A stretch of 64,000 nucleotides of DNA, taken from assembly GCA_040768905.1 (NCBI GenBank), contig JAXGMA010000001.1, positions 1,364,001 to 1,428,000 on the forward strand, given 5' to 3'. Made by a program: the position numbers and the translations under genes. The notes under the pieces are model-generated. The model did not search any database. It was not told where the DNA came from and was given only the letters and a program-made list of their open reading frames with translations. Shown piece by piece: positions 17,501 through 25,703 of this stretch (positions within the stretch are counted from its first letter, which is position 1; every line of letters begins with the position of its first letter). Source of the DNA: SZUA-584 sp040768905. Its GTDB lineage: Bacteria > Bacillota > Clostridia > Christensenellales > SZUA-584.

Positions 17501-17731
17501 GATGTTTTTGATCACATTGACGGTCAGCGGTTCAATATAGACTTTGTCGGCCAATTCGGGATCGGTCATGATGGTGGCGGGGTTTGAGTTGACAAGCACG
17601 ACCTCAACGCCTTCCTCTTTGAGTGCGCGGCAGGCCTGCGTACCTGCATAATCAAATTCTGCCGCCTGCCCGATGACAATAGGGCCTGAGCCGATGACAA
17701 GCACTTTTTTTATATCCTTGATTTTCGGCAT
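14522..17731 (-). CDS. carB: carbamoyl-phosphate synthase large subunit
   Basis: A full-length 1069-residue synthetase. The two homologous ATP-grasp halves each begin with a VLVIGSGPIVIGQ or VVVLGSGPIRIGQ motif (residues about 10 and 555). An oligomerisation region lies between them, and a C-terminal MGS-like allosteric domain begins near 930 (FATAGTANLL). The first half makes carboxyphosphate, the second carbamoyl phosphate, using ammonia channelled from CarA. The allosteric domain normally senses UMP/ornithine. Its place in the pyr operon suggests pyrimidine-specific use, though arginine sharing cannot be excluded. The gap to carA is three bases. Confidence 0.96.
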   Translation of the reverse strand: MPKIKDIKKVLVIGSGPIVIGQAAEFDYAGTQACRALKEEGVEVVLVNSNPATIMTDPELADKVYIEPLTVNVIKNIIAKERPDSMLATLGGQTGLNLAMELHESGVLEEMGVKLLGTDADSIRKAEGREEFKALMDEIGEPSIESIIAKTPGEAQQFADAHGFPLIVRPAYTLGGTGGGIAHNEQELRRICESGLAASRVGEVLIEKSVAGYKEIEYEVMRDAKGNCITVCNMENIDPVGIHTGDSIVVAPSQTLRDAEYQLLRTASIKIIDALKIKGGCNVQFALDTKSMRYFVIEVNPRVSRSSALASKATGYPIAKVAAKIAVGYGLDEIRNGVTGKTYSCFEPTLDYVVVKFPRWPFDKFTKADKQLGTRMKATGEVMAIGSCFESAFLKAVRSLELGLDSLSFPFAGALDDKTLMARIEEQDDERIFFVAQALRRGISAQHIYVLTKIDMWFLQKIKNIIDMEETFSRDGKQALCHKRLKNAKKMGFSDSAIAQLTGMDAISVRRLRKDLAILPAFKMVDTCGAEFDAVSPYYYSTYEEENEAARSEKKTVVVLGSGPIRIGQGIEFDYCSVHCVWALKKAGYETVIINNNPETVSTDFDTSDRLYFEPLTPEEVGNILELEQPEGVVVQFGGQTAIKLAKHVEAMGFPIIGTPLESIDRAEDRKEFEALLESLCIRRPQARTVMTEQQAVDAAEALGFPVLVRPSYVLGGQGMEIAYTSDDIREYMRIIGRQEQEHPVLVDKYMTGLELEVDAISDGKDVLIPGIMEHIERAGVHSGDSISVYPAQRISADQQDEMIDITRKLALALKVKGIVNIQYVISGGQIYVIEVNPRSSRTVPYISKVTGVPMIDLAVRASLGETLSGMGFGTGLYPPRRTIAVKVPVFSFEKLPDVEVGLGPEMKSTGEVLGISEDYAEALLKGLIASGLSLPKEKGAVLLTVADNDKQELLPIAAVLDYLGYDIFATAGTANLLNFNFVAANTVDKLDSDPGSIRSLVESGRLQLILNTPTKGRRADRDGFKMRRMAVERRIPCITSLDTARVLLQSMRSGRTDADLKPLSLNEI

Positions 17732-17734
17732 AGG

Positions 17735-18787
17735 CTATTTCTCCATTCTGCGTAGAAACTCGTCGAACAGGTATGCGGTGTCTTCAGGCCCCGGCGACGC
17801 CTCTGGATGAAACTGCACCGTAAACATGTCGTAGCCCTTATAGCGCACACCCTCGATGGTGCCGTCGTTCCAGTTGCGGTGCGTCACTTCAATGCCGTCA
17901 GGAAGTGTTTCTTCCACAATTGTATATCCGTGGTTCTGTGAAGTGATGTACACGCGGTCTTTTGAAAGATCCTTGACAGGATGGTTTGCGCCCCGGTGTC
18001 CATACTTTAATTTTTCGGTGTCCGCGCCCATGGCGAGCGCCAAAAGCTGGTGGCCGAGGCAGATGCCGAATATGGGTTTTTTGCCGATAAGGCCCTTTAA
18101 GTTTTCGATCACCTGTGTATTCAATTTGGGGTCTCCCGGGCCGCTGGTAAGCATCATGCCGTCATATCCGCCGGCAAGTATTCTCTCAGGGCTTGTGCGC
18201 GCGGGAAACACGGTTACGCCGCATCCGCGTTTTTTAAGGCTGCGTATAATGCTTTGCTTCAGCCCAAAATCAATCACAGCAATATTAGGGCTGCCTTGCG
18301 CATAGACGTATTCCTTCTCGCATGTGACGATGTCCACCGGTCTTTCACGAACAAAAGCGCGCATGGCTGAAAGCTGTTTTTCCGTAGGCTCGCCCTTTGT
18401 GATGATGCCGCGCATGGTGCCTTTTTCACGGATGATGCGTGTCAACGCCCGTGTGTCAATACCGCAAAGGCCGTAAATACCGTGCTGCTTTAAATATTCG
18501 TTCAAACTGCCCTCGCTCCGCCAGTTGGACGGGCAGTCGCACGCCTCACGCACGATGAATCCAGCGACCTGCGGCTTGGCTGATTCGGGGTCTGTCTCAT
18601 TGACGCCGTAGTTGCCGACAAGCGGGTATGTCATCGTGACGATCTGTCCGCAGTAGGACGGGTCTGTCAGCACCTCCTGATAGCCCGTCATGCCCGTGTT
18701 GAATACGACCTCGCCCATGATGTCGCATTCTGCGCCGAAGCTCTCGCCGACAAAACGCGTGCCGTCTTCCAATGTGAGTATCGCCAT
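17735..18787 (-). CDS. carA: carbamoyl-phosphate synthase small subunit (glutaminase)
   Basis: A 350-residue glutamine amidotransferase subunit. The N-terminal CPSase_sm_chain domain (EDGTRFVGESFG, NTGMTGYQEVLTDPSY) is followed by a class I GATase with nucleophile Cys243 in GICLGHQLLALA and the catalytic His/Glu in VQFHPEASPGP. It supplies ammonia to CarB. AAAGGAA precedes the ATG. Confidence 0.96.
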   Translation of the reverse strand: MAILTLEDGTRFVGESFGAECDIMGEVVFNTGMTGYQEVLTDPSYCGQIVTMTYPLVGNYGVNETDPESAKPQVAGFIVREACDCPSNWRSEGSLNEYLKQHGIYGLCGIDTRALTRIIREKGTMRGIITKGEPTEKQLSAMRAFVRERPVDIVTCEKEYVYAQGSPNIAVIDFGLKQSIIRSLKKRGCGVTVFPARTSPERILAGGYDGMMLTSGPGDPKLNTQVIENLKGLIGKKPIFGICLGHQLLALAMGADTEKLKYGHRGANHPVKDLSKDRVYITSQNHGYTIVEETLPDGIEVTHRNWNDGTIEGVRYKGYDMFTVQFHPEASPGPEDTAYLFDEFLRRMEK

Positions 18788-18806
18788 GTGTTATTCCTTT
18801 CCAGTA

Positions 18807-19703
18807 TTAAAAAACTATGCGGCGGCGCGCAAGCGCGCCCAGAATATCCAGTTTCATGTCCTGCACAGCCACCCTTGCTGCGAGCGGCGCAGAAAGGTGT
18901 GCGTACTGCTGCTTTTTGTAGGCGAGCAGTATGCCGCGCGACGAATTGATAACGGCTCCAAGCCCGTTTGCATCGAAATTGACGGCGATATCATCCGCGC
19001 CCGCGCCCTGTGCGCCGTAGCCCGGCACGAGGAAAAACGTGTGCGGCAAGCGTTCCCGCAATTCTCTGGCCTGTTTGGGATACGTTGCGCCCACAACCGC
19101 GCCCACGCTGCTGTAGCCGCAGCGCCCGATATACTCTTCGCCCCAAAATGCGACCTTTTCCGCCACGATCTCATAAAGCTTTTTGCCCGCCACATCAAGG
19201 TCCTGAAATTCGCCGCCCGATGGATTTGACGTTTTGACGAGAACGAAAATTCCCTTGCCTGATTTTTCGCAGGCCTGTATAAACGGCTTTATGCCGTCAC
19301 TTCCAAGATATGCGTTGACCGTTAAAAAATCTGCAGGGCTTTTTATAAGATGCGCTCTCGCATAGGCGGCGGCTGTCGAGCCGATGTCGTTGCGCTTTGC
19401 ATCCGCAATCACGATAAGCCCCTTTTGCCTGGCATATGCCATGGTGTCAAAAAAGCAATTGATGCCCTCCGCGCCGTATTGCTCATAATACGCCGACTGC
19501 ACCTTGACAGAAGGCACCGTATCGGCGATGGCATCAATGATATCGCAGTTGTAGCGAAAAACGCATGCGGCAGCTGTGGCGTTGCCCGGTTCATCCTGCC
19601 CTTCCCGGTAAGATGGCGGCAGGTAGCCGTATTCCGTATCGAGCCCCGCGCAAACTGGGCATTGCGTCATTTTGATGGCTTCGCAAAGCTTATCTATGCG
19701 CAT
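18807..19703 (-). CDS. pyrF: orotidine-5'-phosphate decarboxylase, type 2
   Basis: A 298-residue enzyme, longer than the roughly 230-residue E. coli type and typical of the mycobacterial/clostridial PyrF type 2. It has an N-terminal CPVCAGLDTE, the catalytic IADAKRNDIGSTAAAYA block, LTVNAYLGSDGIKPFIQ, and FLVPGYGAQGAGADD with NSSRGI near the C-terminus. It decarboxylates OMP to UMP. Its start overlaps the pyrC end by 10 nt. Confidence 0.95.
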   Translation of the reverse strand: MRIDKLCEAIKMTQCPVCAGLDTEYGYLPPSYREGQDEPGNATAAACVFRYNCDIIDAIADTVPSVKVQSAYYEQYGAEGINCFFDTMAYARQKGLIVIADAKRNDIGSTAAAYARAHLIKSPADFLTVNAYLGSDGIKPFIQACEKSGKGIFVLVKTSNPSGGEFQDLDVAGKKLYEIVAEKVAFWGEEYIGRCGYSSVGAVVGATYPKQARELRERLPHTFFLVPGYGAQGAGADDIAVNFDANGLGAVINSSRGILLAYKKQQYAHLSAPLAARVAVQDMKLDILGALARRRIVF

Positions 19704-20962
19704 GAATCGCCTCCGTCGAACACCGTTTGGCCTTCTACAAAAGTCTGTATGACCACGCCGTGCAGCTTCTGCCCGATAAACGGCGTATTTTTGCCTTTTG
19801 AAACAAGGCTCTTTTCCGTGAGCGTGTATTCTGCATCCATATCCGCCACAGTCAAATCTGCAGGCATGCCTTCCTTGATCACACCGCCCGGTTTGCCGAT
19901 GATGCGCGCCGGATTGACAGACATCAGCCGCGCGATTAAGTCGGCATCTTTGGTCAGGTGCGTGGCCGTGAGAGAGAATGCCGTTTCAAGCCCGGATATC
20001 CCCGAAAGTGCGAGCGCAAACTCCAGCTGCTTCTCGTCTTTATGATGCGGCGCATGGTCGGTCGCTATGGCGTCTATCGTGCCGTCAAGCAAAGCCTCCT
20101 TGATGGCTTCCGCATCATCCTTTGTGCGCAGCGGCGGGTTAACCTTGGCGTTGGTGTCGTAACTGTTGCAAAAGCTTTCATCAGCTGAAAAATAGTGCGG
20201 GCACGTTTCGCATGTGACGCGTATGCCTTTCTTCTTTGCCGCACGGATGATCTCTGCGCCGCCGCGCGTAGACACATGCTGGATATGTACACGCAGCCCG
20301 TATGTCTCAGCGAGCAGCACATCCCGTGCGATCATGGCCTCCTCGGCGACGCGCGAGCTGCCCGGCAGCCCGAGCACCGTTGCCGTTTGCCCCTCGTTCA
20401 TCACGCCACCGGCAAGATCGCTGCATTCTTCATGCGCCATGATGAAACGGCCGAACGTATCGGCATACTGCATGGCCGCGCGCATCACCGCACCGTTGCT
20501 TATGGGTTTTCCATCGTCCGAAAAAGCCACGCAGCCCATACCGGCCAGTTCTCCCATCTCGGTGAGTTCCTTACCTTCAAGCCCTCTGGTGGCAGCACCC
20601 ACGGGGTACACTTTGGCGGATGCCTGCCGCGCTTTTTCCAGCACGAGCGCGCATACCGACGCGTTATCTATGGCGGGTATGGTGTTTGGCATACAGCATA
20701 CTGCCGTAAATCCACCCTTCGCGGCTGCCCGCGTGCCCGACTCAATGTCTTCCTTGTATTCCTGCCCAGGCTCTCTTAAGTGACAGTGCAGGTCGATAAA
20801 TCCGGGAAATACGGTTTTTCCCTTGGCATCATACACTTTGTCTGCGCTGCCGACATCACTGCCAATGGACTTGATGTACCCGTCTTCGATAAGTATATCC
20901 AGCCTGCCGCGTTTGTCTCCTGCAGGGTTTGCCAGCACGCCGCCGCCAAGTTTAATTTTCAT
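19694..20962 (-). CDS. pyrC: dihydroorotase
   Basis: A 422-residue zinc amidohydrolase of the PyrC type I (B. subtilis-like) class. It has the metal motif DLHCHLREPGQEYKE, GGFTAVCCMPNT, HIQHVST, CETCPHYF and the catalytic Asp in ATDHAPH. It cyclises carbamoyl-aspartate to dihydroorotate. AAGGAG lies before ATG. Its start overlaps the pyrB end by 11 nt. Confidence 0.95.
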   Translation of the reverse strand: MKIKLGGGVLANPAGDKRGRLDILIEDGYIKSIGSDVGSADKVYDAKGKTVFPGFIDLHCHLREPGQEYKEDIESGTRAAAKGGFTAVCCMPNTIPAIDNASVCALVLEKARQASAKVYPVGAATRGLEGKELTEMGELAGMGCVAFSDDGKPISNGAVMRAAMQYADTFGRFIMAHEECSDLAGGVMNEGQTATVLGLPGSSRVAEEAMIARDVLLAETYGLRVHIQHVSTRGGAEIIRAAKKKGIRVTCETCPHYFSADESFCNSYDTNAKVNPPLRTKDDAEAIKEALLDGTIDAIATDHAPHHKDEKQLEFALALSGISGLETAFSLTATHLTKDADLIARLMSVNPARIIGKPGGVIKEGMPADLTVADMDAEYTLTEKSLVSKGKNTPFIGQKLHGVVIQTFVEGQTVFDGGDSCA

Positions 20963-21884
20963 CGTGACTTCTCCTTGTCAGAAGGTAAAGCAGCGCCATA
21001 CGCACCGCCACGCCGTTGGTGACCTGTTCGTCGATGGCGGAATTTTCGGCGTCCACAACAGTACTCGCCATTTCAACTCCCCTGTTGACCGGGCCGGGGT
21101 GCATGATGAGCACATCCTTATTGCACTGGTCTAGAAGCTGCTCGTTGATACCGAAAAAGTTATGGTATTCCCGCGATGACGAAAGATACGCGCCTTGCAG
21201 CCGTTCTTTTTGAATGCGCAGCCCCATCACAACGTCTGCATCACCCACCGCTTCTTTCAAGTGACCCGTAACAGCCGCACCCATGTGCTCTATGCCTTGG
21301 GGCAAAAGTGTTTTTGGTGCGCACAGCGTGACCTTTGCACCAAGTTTTTTCAGCCCCCAAAGATTGCTGCGCGCCACGCGGCTGTGCAAAATATCGCCCA
21401 CGATGGCTACTTTGAGCCCTTCTATGCGCCCGAAATGCTCTCGCATCGTAAACATATCAAGCAACGCCTGGGTCGGGTGTTCATGCATGCCGTCACCGGC
21501 ATTGATCACGCTGCCCTTGAAATGATCGGCAAGAAGCTTTGGCGCGCCTGCATAAGGGTGGCGGATGATGATCACATCGGTCTCCATGGCCTCTATCGTC
21601 TTGCCCATATCAAGCAGTATTTCACCCTTTGCAACGCTGCTTGACGACACGCCGAGATTACTGAACGCGGCACCTAAAAATTTTGCGGCCAGCTCAAAGC
21701 TCAAGCGCGTGCGCGTGCTGTTCTCATAAAACAAGGCCACCACCGATTTTCCCTGCAGATGCGGCATTTTCTTTGCCTTTTGCTTCAGGTACTGTTTCAT
21801 CGCAACAGCCGAATCGAGTATGCTGACGATCTCTTCTTTGGGCATGCCGTGCAAGCCGATAAGGTCTTTGTTTTTCAGAAGCAT
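20952..21884 (-). CDS. pyrB: aspartate carbamoyltransferase catalytic chain
   Basis: A 310-residue catalytic subunit with the carbamoyl-phosphate loop YENSTRTRLSFELAA, the HPTQALLDMFT substrate motif and MHPGPVNRGVE. No pyrI regulatory chain is nearby, as in B. subtilis-type operons. A GC-rich hairpin separates it from uraA. Confidence 0.95.
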   Translation of the reverse strand: MLLKNKDLIGLHGMPKEEIVSILDSAVAMKQYLKQKAKKMPHLQGKSVVALFYENSTRTRLSFELAAKFLGAAFSNLGVSSSSVAKGEILLDMGKTIEAMETDVIIIRHPYAGAPKLLADHFKGSVINAGDGMHEHPTQALLDMFTMREHFGRIEGLKVAIVGDILHSRVARSNLWGLKKLGAKVTLCAPKTLLPQGIEHMGAAVTGHLKEAVGDADVVMGLRIQKERLQGAYLSSSREYHNFFGINEQLLDQCNKDVLIMHPGPVNRGVEMASTVVDAENSAIDEQVTNGVAVRMALLYLLTRRSHDEN

Positions 21885-21904
21885 ATTTGTACTCCGTTTT
21901 ATTC

Positions 21905-21928
21905 AGGGGAGCCTATTCCGGCTCCCCC
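21905..21928 (-). repeat. hairpin in the uraA-pyrB gap
   Basis: GGGAGCC and GGCTCCC form a 7-bp (up to 8-bp) stem with the loop GGAATA between the uraA stop and the pyrB start. There is no U-run after it and no PyrR-type loop, so it is more likely an mRNA-stability or partial-termination hairpin than a second attenuator. Confidence 0.55.
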
Positions 21929-21941
21929 TATACCAGATTTG

Positions 21942-23291
21942 TTACGCTGTTTCTTTTTGTTTTTTTGCTTTTTTCTCACCGAATTTTTCGGGAAGCACTT
22001 TGTTCAAAATGATGCCGATCACTGCTGTTAAACCGTAACCCTGCAGGAAGAAACCGGAATCAGGATTAATCGGCACTGCCGCGCCGCCAATGCCCACAAC
22101 AAGCATAATGGACACGATCAACAGGTTACGCGAATTTGAAAAGTCCACCTGGTTTGTCACGAGTGTACGCAGACCGACAGCTGCGATCATACCGAACAGC
22201 ACGATGCTCATCCCTCCTATGACAGGGCCGGGGATGGATTCTAGAAAGCCCGCAAATTTACCGATAAAGCTCATAATGATCGCGAAACCTGCAGCAATCG
22301 CAAGAGAAACCGGATTGTAGTTTCCCGTTGCTGCCAGCACGCCAGTATTCTCTGAATATGTGGTGTTCGGCGGGCCGCCAAGAACACCGGCAGCCATTGT
22401 CGCTACACCGTCACCGATGAGCGTTCTGTGCAGGCCGGGGTCTTTGACAAAATCCTTGCCGACAACTGCACTGTTCGCCGTGATATCGCCGATATGCTCA
22501 ACGAACGTCACGATGGCGATAGGGGCCACGATAACGATCGCCCGCCAGTCAAACTTGGGCAGGAAAAAGCTTGGGGCCGCCACGATATCCGCGTTCTGGA
22601 TGGCTGAAAAATTGACTTGTCCGAATGCAATGGACACAAGATAACCAACGACCAATCCAAAAAGCAGCGGAACCATTTTGAAGAAGCCTTTCACGAAAAC
22701 TGAAATGACGATGACAGTGATCACGACAACTGCAGCGATCACCCATGATTCCCATCCGCTCATATAGCTGATGGCAACAGGTGCGAGGCCAAGCCCGATG
22801 CAGATGATCACAGGGCCTGTGACAACGGGCGGAAAAAAGCTCTTTATTTTATCCGCGCCAAAAATCTTAACCAGCAGAGCAAGCACAAGATACAGCGCAC
22901 CCGCTACGATAATAGCGCCTGTCGCGTAAGGCAGCGCTGCCTGATACGCCGGTTCTTTAATGATCTCGCCGCCTTCTCCCAGCATATAACCGATGGCATT
23001 GTATCCCGATGCGGCAAAGCCCTCTTTGAACGCGTCGGCAAGCTCCCCGCTCGCACATGTGGCTGTTGCCAGTATGATGGCTGCGATAAAACTGAAGCTT
23101 GATCCCAAGAATACCGGCACCTTGCGCTTTGTAATCAGATAGAATAATAGCGTTCCGAGTCCAGCGCAGAATAAAGCCACTGCCGGGCTTAAGCCCGTGA
23201 CCAACGGTACAAGCACCGTCGCGCCGAACATGGCGAACATATGCTGCAGGCCAAGAAGCATCAACTTGCCTCCCGATGTCTTTTGTTCCAT
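21942..23291 (-). CDS. uraA: uracil permease (NCS2 family)
   Basis: A 449-residue membrane transporter with about 12-14 helices. It has the NCS2 features GLQHMFAMFGATVLVPLVTG at the N-terminus, the NTTYSENTGVLAATGNYNP (QN/ENTG) substrate motif and VIGGMSIVLFGMIAAVGL. It imports uracil with protons. It sits between pyrR and pyrB, the usual place of pyrP/uraA in PyrR-regulated operons. Confidence 0.94.
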   Translation of the reverse strand: MEQKTSGGKLMLLGLQHMFAMFGATVLVPLVTGLSPAVALFCAGLGTLLFYLITKRKVPVFLGSSFSFIAAIILATATCASGELADAFKEGFAASGYNAIGYMLGEGGEIIKEPAYQAALPYATGAIIVAGALYLVLALLVKIFGADKIKSFFPPVVTGPVIICIGLGLAPVAISYMSGWESWVIAAVVVITVIVISVFVKGFFKMVPLLFGLVVGYLVSIAFGQVNFSAIQNADIVAAPSFFLPKFDWRAIVIVAPIAIVTFVEHIGDITANSAVVGKDFVKDPGLHRTLIGDGVATMAAGVLGGPPNTTYSENTGVLAATGNYNPVSLAIAAGFAIIMSFIGKFAGFLESIPGPVIGGMSIVLFGMIAAVGLRTLVTNQVDFSNSRNLLIVSIMLVVGIGGAAVPINPDSGFFLQGYGLTAVIGIILNKVLPEKFGEKKAKKQKETA

Positions 23292-23327
23292 AAAATACCC
23301 TCCCTAATTAATTAATGCTGCCCGTTA

Positions 23328-23353
23328 TGAAAAAACCTTATCAACGATAAGGT
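23328..23353 (-). terminator. intercistronic terminator between pyrR and uraA
   Basis: ACCTTATC-GTT-GATAAGGT followed by TTTTTTC starts within the pyrR stop region. It could give partial termination so that pyrR is made in excess of downstream genes. No PyrR-binding loop accompanies it. Confidence 0.65.
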
Positions 23354-23892
23354 CAACCGGGCAAATCACTGATCACAACATTGTCAATTCCGTCCAACTC
23401 TTTGATATTAACGTGGACGACCTCGCTTCTGGATGTGGGGATGTTTTTACCGACATAGTCTGCCCGGATGGGCAGCTCTCTGTGCCCTCTGTCCACCAAT
23501 ATGGCAAGCTGGATCGCATTCGGGCGCCCAAGATCCATGATAGCGTCAAGCGCGGCCCTGGCAGTGCGGCCTGTATAGAGTACGTCGTCACAAAGCACCA
23601 CGGTGATCTTATTCAGATCGAAAGCTATGTCGGTGCCTTTGATGACAGGGTGGTCGGATAAAAGCGAGAGGTCGTCACGGTAGAATGTGATATCCAGTGT
23701 GCCGAGCATTGGGCGTACGCCTTCAAACTGCTCAATATATGCCGTAATGCGCTGCGCAATGGGCACTCCGCGGCGGTGGATACCGATCAGCGCCAAATCT
23801 TTTGCACCTTTGTTTTTTTCAATGATCTCATGCGCAATGCGACGTAGCGCCCTGTCAAGCGCTACGCTGTCCATGATAAGCGCTTTCTCCAT
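23353..23892 (-). CDS. pyrR: bifunctional pyrimidine attenuation protein / uracil phosphoribosyltransferase PyrR
   Basis: A 179-residue protein, the usual PyrR length. It binds pyr mRNA in response to UMP/UTP and also has UPRTase activity. It shows the basic RNA-binding face (DRALRRIAHEIIEKN, IGIHRRGVPIAQRI) and the PRPP loop VVLCDDVLYTGRTARAALDA. GAGGAGG upstream selects ATG 23892; 20 further in-frame codons upstream fall inside the leader terminator. It is the first gene of the operon, directly after its own target attenuator, giving autoregulation. Confidence 0.96.
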   Translation of the reverse strand: MEKALIMDSVALDRALRRIAHEIIEKNKGAKDLALIGIHRRGVPIAQRITAYIEQFEGVRPMLGTLDITFYRDDLSLLSDHPVIKGTDIAFDLNKITVVLCDDVLYTGRTARAALDAIMDLGRPNAIQLAILVDRGHRELPIRADYVGKNIPTSRSEVVHVNIKELDGIDNVVISDLPG

Positions 23893-23913
23893 TGCCAGCC
23901 TCCTCTCTTTATT

Positions 23914-23940
23914 AAAAAAGCCTTGCCAAACGGCAAGGCT
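23914..23940 (-). terminator. pyr leader attenuator terminator
   Basis: AGCCTTGCC-GTTT-GGCAAGGCT followed by TTTTT, 22 bases before the pyrR start. Its 5' arm (CCTTGCCG, 23938-23931) is also an exact 8-base complement of CGGCAAGG inside the PyrR-binding region. The leader can therefore switch between antiterminator and terminator. Confidence 0.92.
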
Positions 23941-23966
23941 AAAACAGCGCAACGACTGACCTTTAT

Positions 23967-23987
23967 AACCTTGCCGGACTCTCTGGA
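23967..23987 (-). promoter_or_regulatory. PyrR-binding loop of the pyr attenuator
   Basis: The leader carries TCCAGAGAGTCCGGCAAGG, which matches the PyrR target consensus (UCCAGAGAG with a following C/U-rich and GCAAGG segment). PyrR-UMP bound here would hold the anti-antiterminator and let the terminator form. It is the only such site I found in the operon. Confidence 0.92.
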
Positions 23988-24019
23988 CCGAATTAAAGGG
24001 TCTTGAATTGCTTTCTTAG

Positions 24020-24049
24020 AAGATACCACAAGCTGCCTATGTTTGTCCA
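24020..24049 (-). promoter_or_regulatory. candidate pyr operon promoter
   Basis: Minus-strand TGGACA (24049-24044), 18 bases, TATCTT (24025-24020). It is a moderate match, placed about 25 bases upstream of the PyrR loop, where a promoter is needed. Confidence 0.45.
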
Positions 24050-24126
24050 GCAGATATTTTCAGTCTGCCGTTTTATTCTTGCACCAGAACCAAAATATAT
24101 TCTGATTCACCAACATTCAAGGGTAC

Positions 24127-24155
24127 AAAAAAAGACAGCCGCGCCGTCTTTTTTT
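24127..24155. terminator. bidirectional terminator after the DUF4097 gene
   Basis: AAAAAAAGAC and GTCTTTTTTT flank a short GC loop (agccgcgcc region). It lies 20 bases past the stop of the DUF4097 gene and separates it from the pyr promoter. Confidence 0.75.
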
Positions 24156-24174
24156 ATTTGTGAATACACAGTGG

Positions 24175-25146
24175 CTACTGATGCATCACGCGGATGCCTC
24201 CGGATATGGTTTTGATGCCCACTTCCGGGCCGCCGCCGTTCACACTGCCCTGCGTATCCCGCCCAATGACAGAGCTTTTGAGGCTGCCGCTCACCAGCAG
24301 TTCAAAATCCGTGGAAATGCCGCCCGATGTCGTTCTCAAGTTAAGGTCAAAAGCTGCCTTTGGATGCAGCTTAAGCTCCACACTGCCGCTTATTGTTTCT
24401 ATGCTGATCGGCATAAGCTCTTGTTGGGGCTGCAGCACAGCCACGCTGCCAGATGTATTGTCTGCCTTGACCTCCCCCGCCACCTGCTCAATAAGCAAAG
24501 CACCCGAAGTACTCTTAAGCTGCAGATCTCCGGTCAGCCGTCTTGCCGAAACCGCGCCCGATATGCTTCTGAGCCAAACATCCGAAAAGTCGGCGCCCGA
24601 TATACTGACCGCACCGGAGACTGTTTCGGCCTCGAGTGTCTGTCCCGCGCAATTTTCCAGCGATACCGAGCCGCTTACGCTTTTGAGCTTAGCATTGCCA
24701 AAGCGCAGTCCCTGAGCGTTGATGCTGGCTGATGTGCCTTGCACGTCGATATGGGCCGCAAGCTCTTCCGGAAGCCAGATGCGCATGGTGACGTTGCCGC
24801 TTAAGAATCCCGGAAATGTTGAACCCGCATCAAAGCGGATACTCAGTGTATCACCGATCTTCTCAACGTCAAGATAGTTATCTTTTATTTGGCTGGTTCT
24901 TATCTTTCCGTTAAGCTCTGCCCTCGGTGCGCCCGCTGCGATGATGATCTCTCCGCTGACACAGTGCACGTTGATGTTTTTGATACCGGCAACATCCAGC
25001 GCTTGCGCTTCCTCGATGATCACTTCAGTGCCGCCGGCGAACAAGCTATGGAAAGAACCCCCGATCATCAAGACAACGCCTGCGCCGACCAGACAAACCA
25101 CCAACACAGCCGTAATTACCAATACAACCAGTTTTGTATTGCTCAT
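24175..25146 (-). CDS. DUF4097 beta-strand repeat protein, membrane-anchored
   Basis: A 323-residue protein. An N-terminal transmembrane helix (about 8-30) is followed by a long right-handed beta-repeat region (DUF4097, putative adhesin-like). The turns repeat S-x-S-G-x-V and related forms (SVSGSVSLENCAG, SISGAVSARRLTG, STSGALLIEQVAG, NTSGSVAVLQ). Such proteins are typically encoded after PadR and DUF1700 genes, as here, and act in an envelope-stress or bacteriocin-response context in relatives. Biochemical activity is unknown. Its ATG overlaps the DUF1700 stop by 4 nt. Confidence 0.88.
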   Translation of the reverse strand: MSNTKLVVLVITAVLVVCLVGAGVVLMIGGSFHSLFAGGTEVIIEEAQALDVAGIKNINVHCVSGEIIIAAGAPRAELNGKIRTSQIKDNYLDVEKIGDTLSIRFDAGSTFPGFLSGNVTMRIWLPEELAAHIDVQGTSASINAQGLRFGNAKLKSVSGSVSLENCAGQTLEAETVSGAVSISGADFSDVWLRSISGAVSARRLTGDLQLKSTSGALLIEQVAGEVKADNTSGSVAVLQPQQELMPISIETISGSVELKLHPKAAFDLNLRTTSGGISTDFELLVSGSLKSSVIGRDTQGSVNGGGPEVGIKTISGGIRVMHQ

Positions 25147-25703
25147 TTTCCTGTACCTGCCTTCTTGATTTTTTGAGAAATATTATTTAAAAACGCCATA
25201 TTGGCTTTATTAAAGACTTTTATAAGCGCAATGTTTCCGATAAACATCAGCAGCCCGAACGCCGTTGTCCCGATCGAAACGAAGACGGCGAGCAAAAGCG
25301 CAGAAACTTCCGACGCATAAATGGCCGCGGCAGCAACGCCCAGCAACCCTGCGGACACAAACGCAACGGCCACAATGAAAAACACACTGAGCGTGATGTA
25401 TCCGATCGGCACGATGAACGCCGCATAGAGAAAGTTGACGCTCCCCAGCCCCGCCGTGACCGCAAAGGCGCGCAGCATGCTCGACACCTTTTTTGTTTCG
25501 TTGGCGCTCGCGATCACGCTTTGCGCCTGGTATTCCTTCGCGAGCTTGCGCGGGTCTCCAAGCCTCTCGCACAGCGCCGCTTCGTCTTTATCTTCCGCAC
25601 ATTCGAAATACTCTAAAAAATCACCAATGATATCGTCCTTCTCGGCCTTTGGCAACCTGCGCAAATGCGTCTCGAGCTGTTTTAAAAATTCCTGCTTATT
25701 CAC
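25143..25703 (-). CDS. DUF1700 family membrane protein
   Basis: A 186-residue protein with a cytosolic N-terminal domain (NKQEFLKQLETHLRRLP, then DDIIGDFLEYFE, the DUF1700/HAAS signature). Three or four transmembrane helices follow from about residue 75. HAAS-type domains are thought to bind PadR regulators and relay a membrane signal. The GTG start has GGAGG five bases upstream and overlaps the PadR gene end by 8 nt. Confidence 0.86.
   Translation of the reverse strand: MNKQEFLKQLETHLRRLPKAEKDDIIGDFLEYFECAEDKDEAALCERLGDPRKLAKEYQAQSVIASANETKKVSSMLRAFAVTAGLGSVNFLYAAFIVPIGYITLSVFFIVAVAFVSAGLLGVAAAAIYASEVSALLLAVFVSIGTTAFGLLMFIGNIALIKVFNKANMAFLNNISQKIKKAGTGK

Noticed and set aside
16880..17587. 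Long antisense open frames over carB and other GC-balanced genes
   Set aside because: They show low-complexity composition typical of the opposite strand of coding DNA, no ribosome binding sites and no recognisable motifs.
20195..20779. Antisense frames over pyrC
   Set aside because: They mirror codon structure of the real gene and lack initiation signals.
23292..23352. Second PyrR attenuator before uraA
   Set aside because: The terminator is present but there is no PyrR-binding UCCAGAGAG loop.
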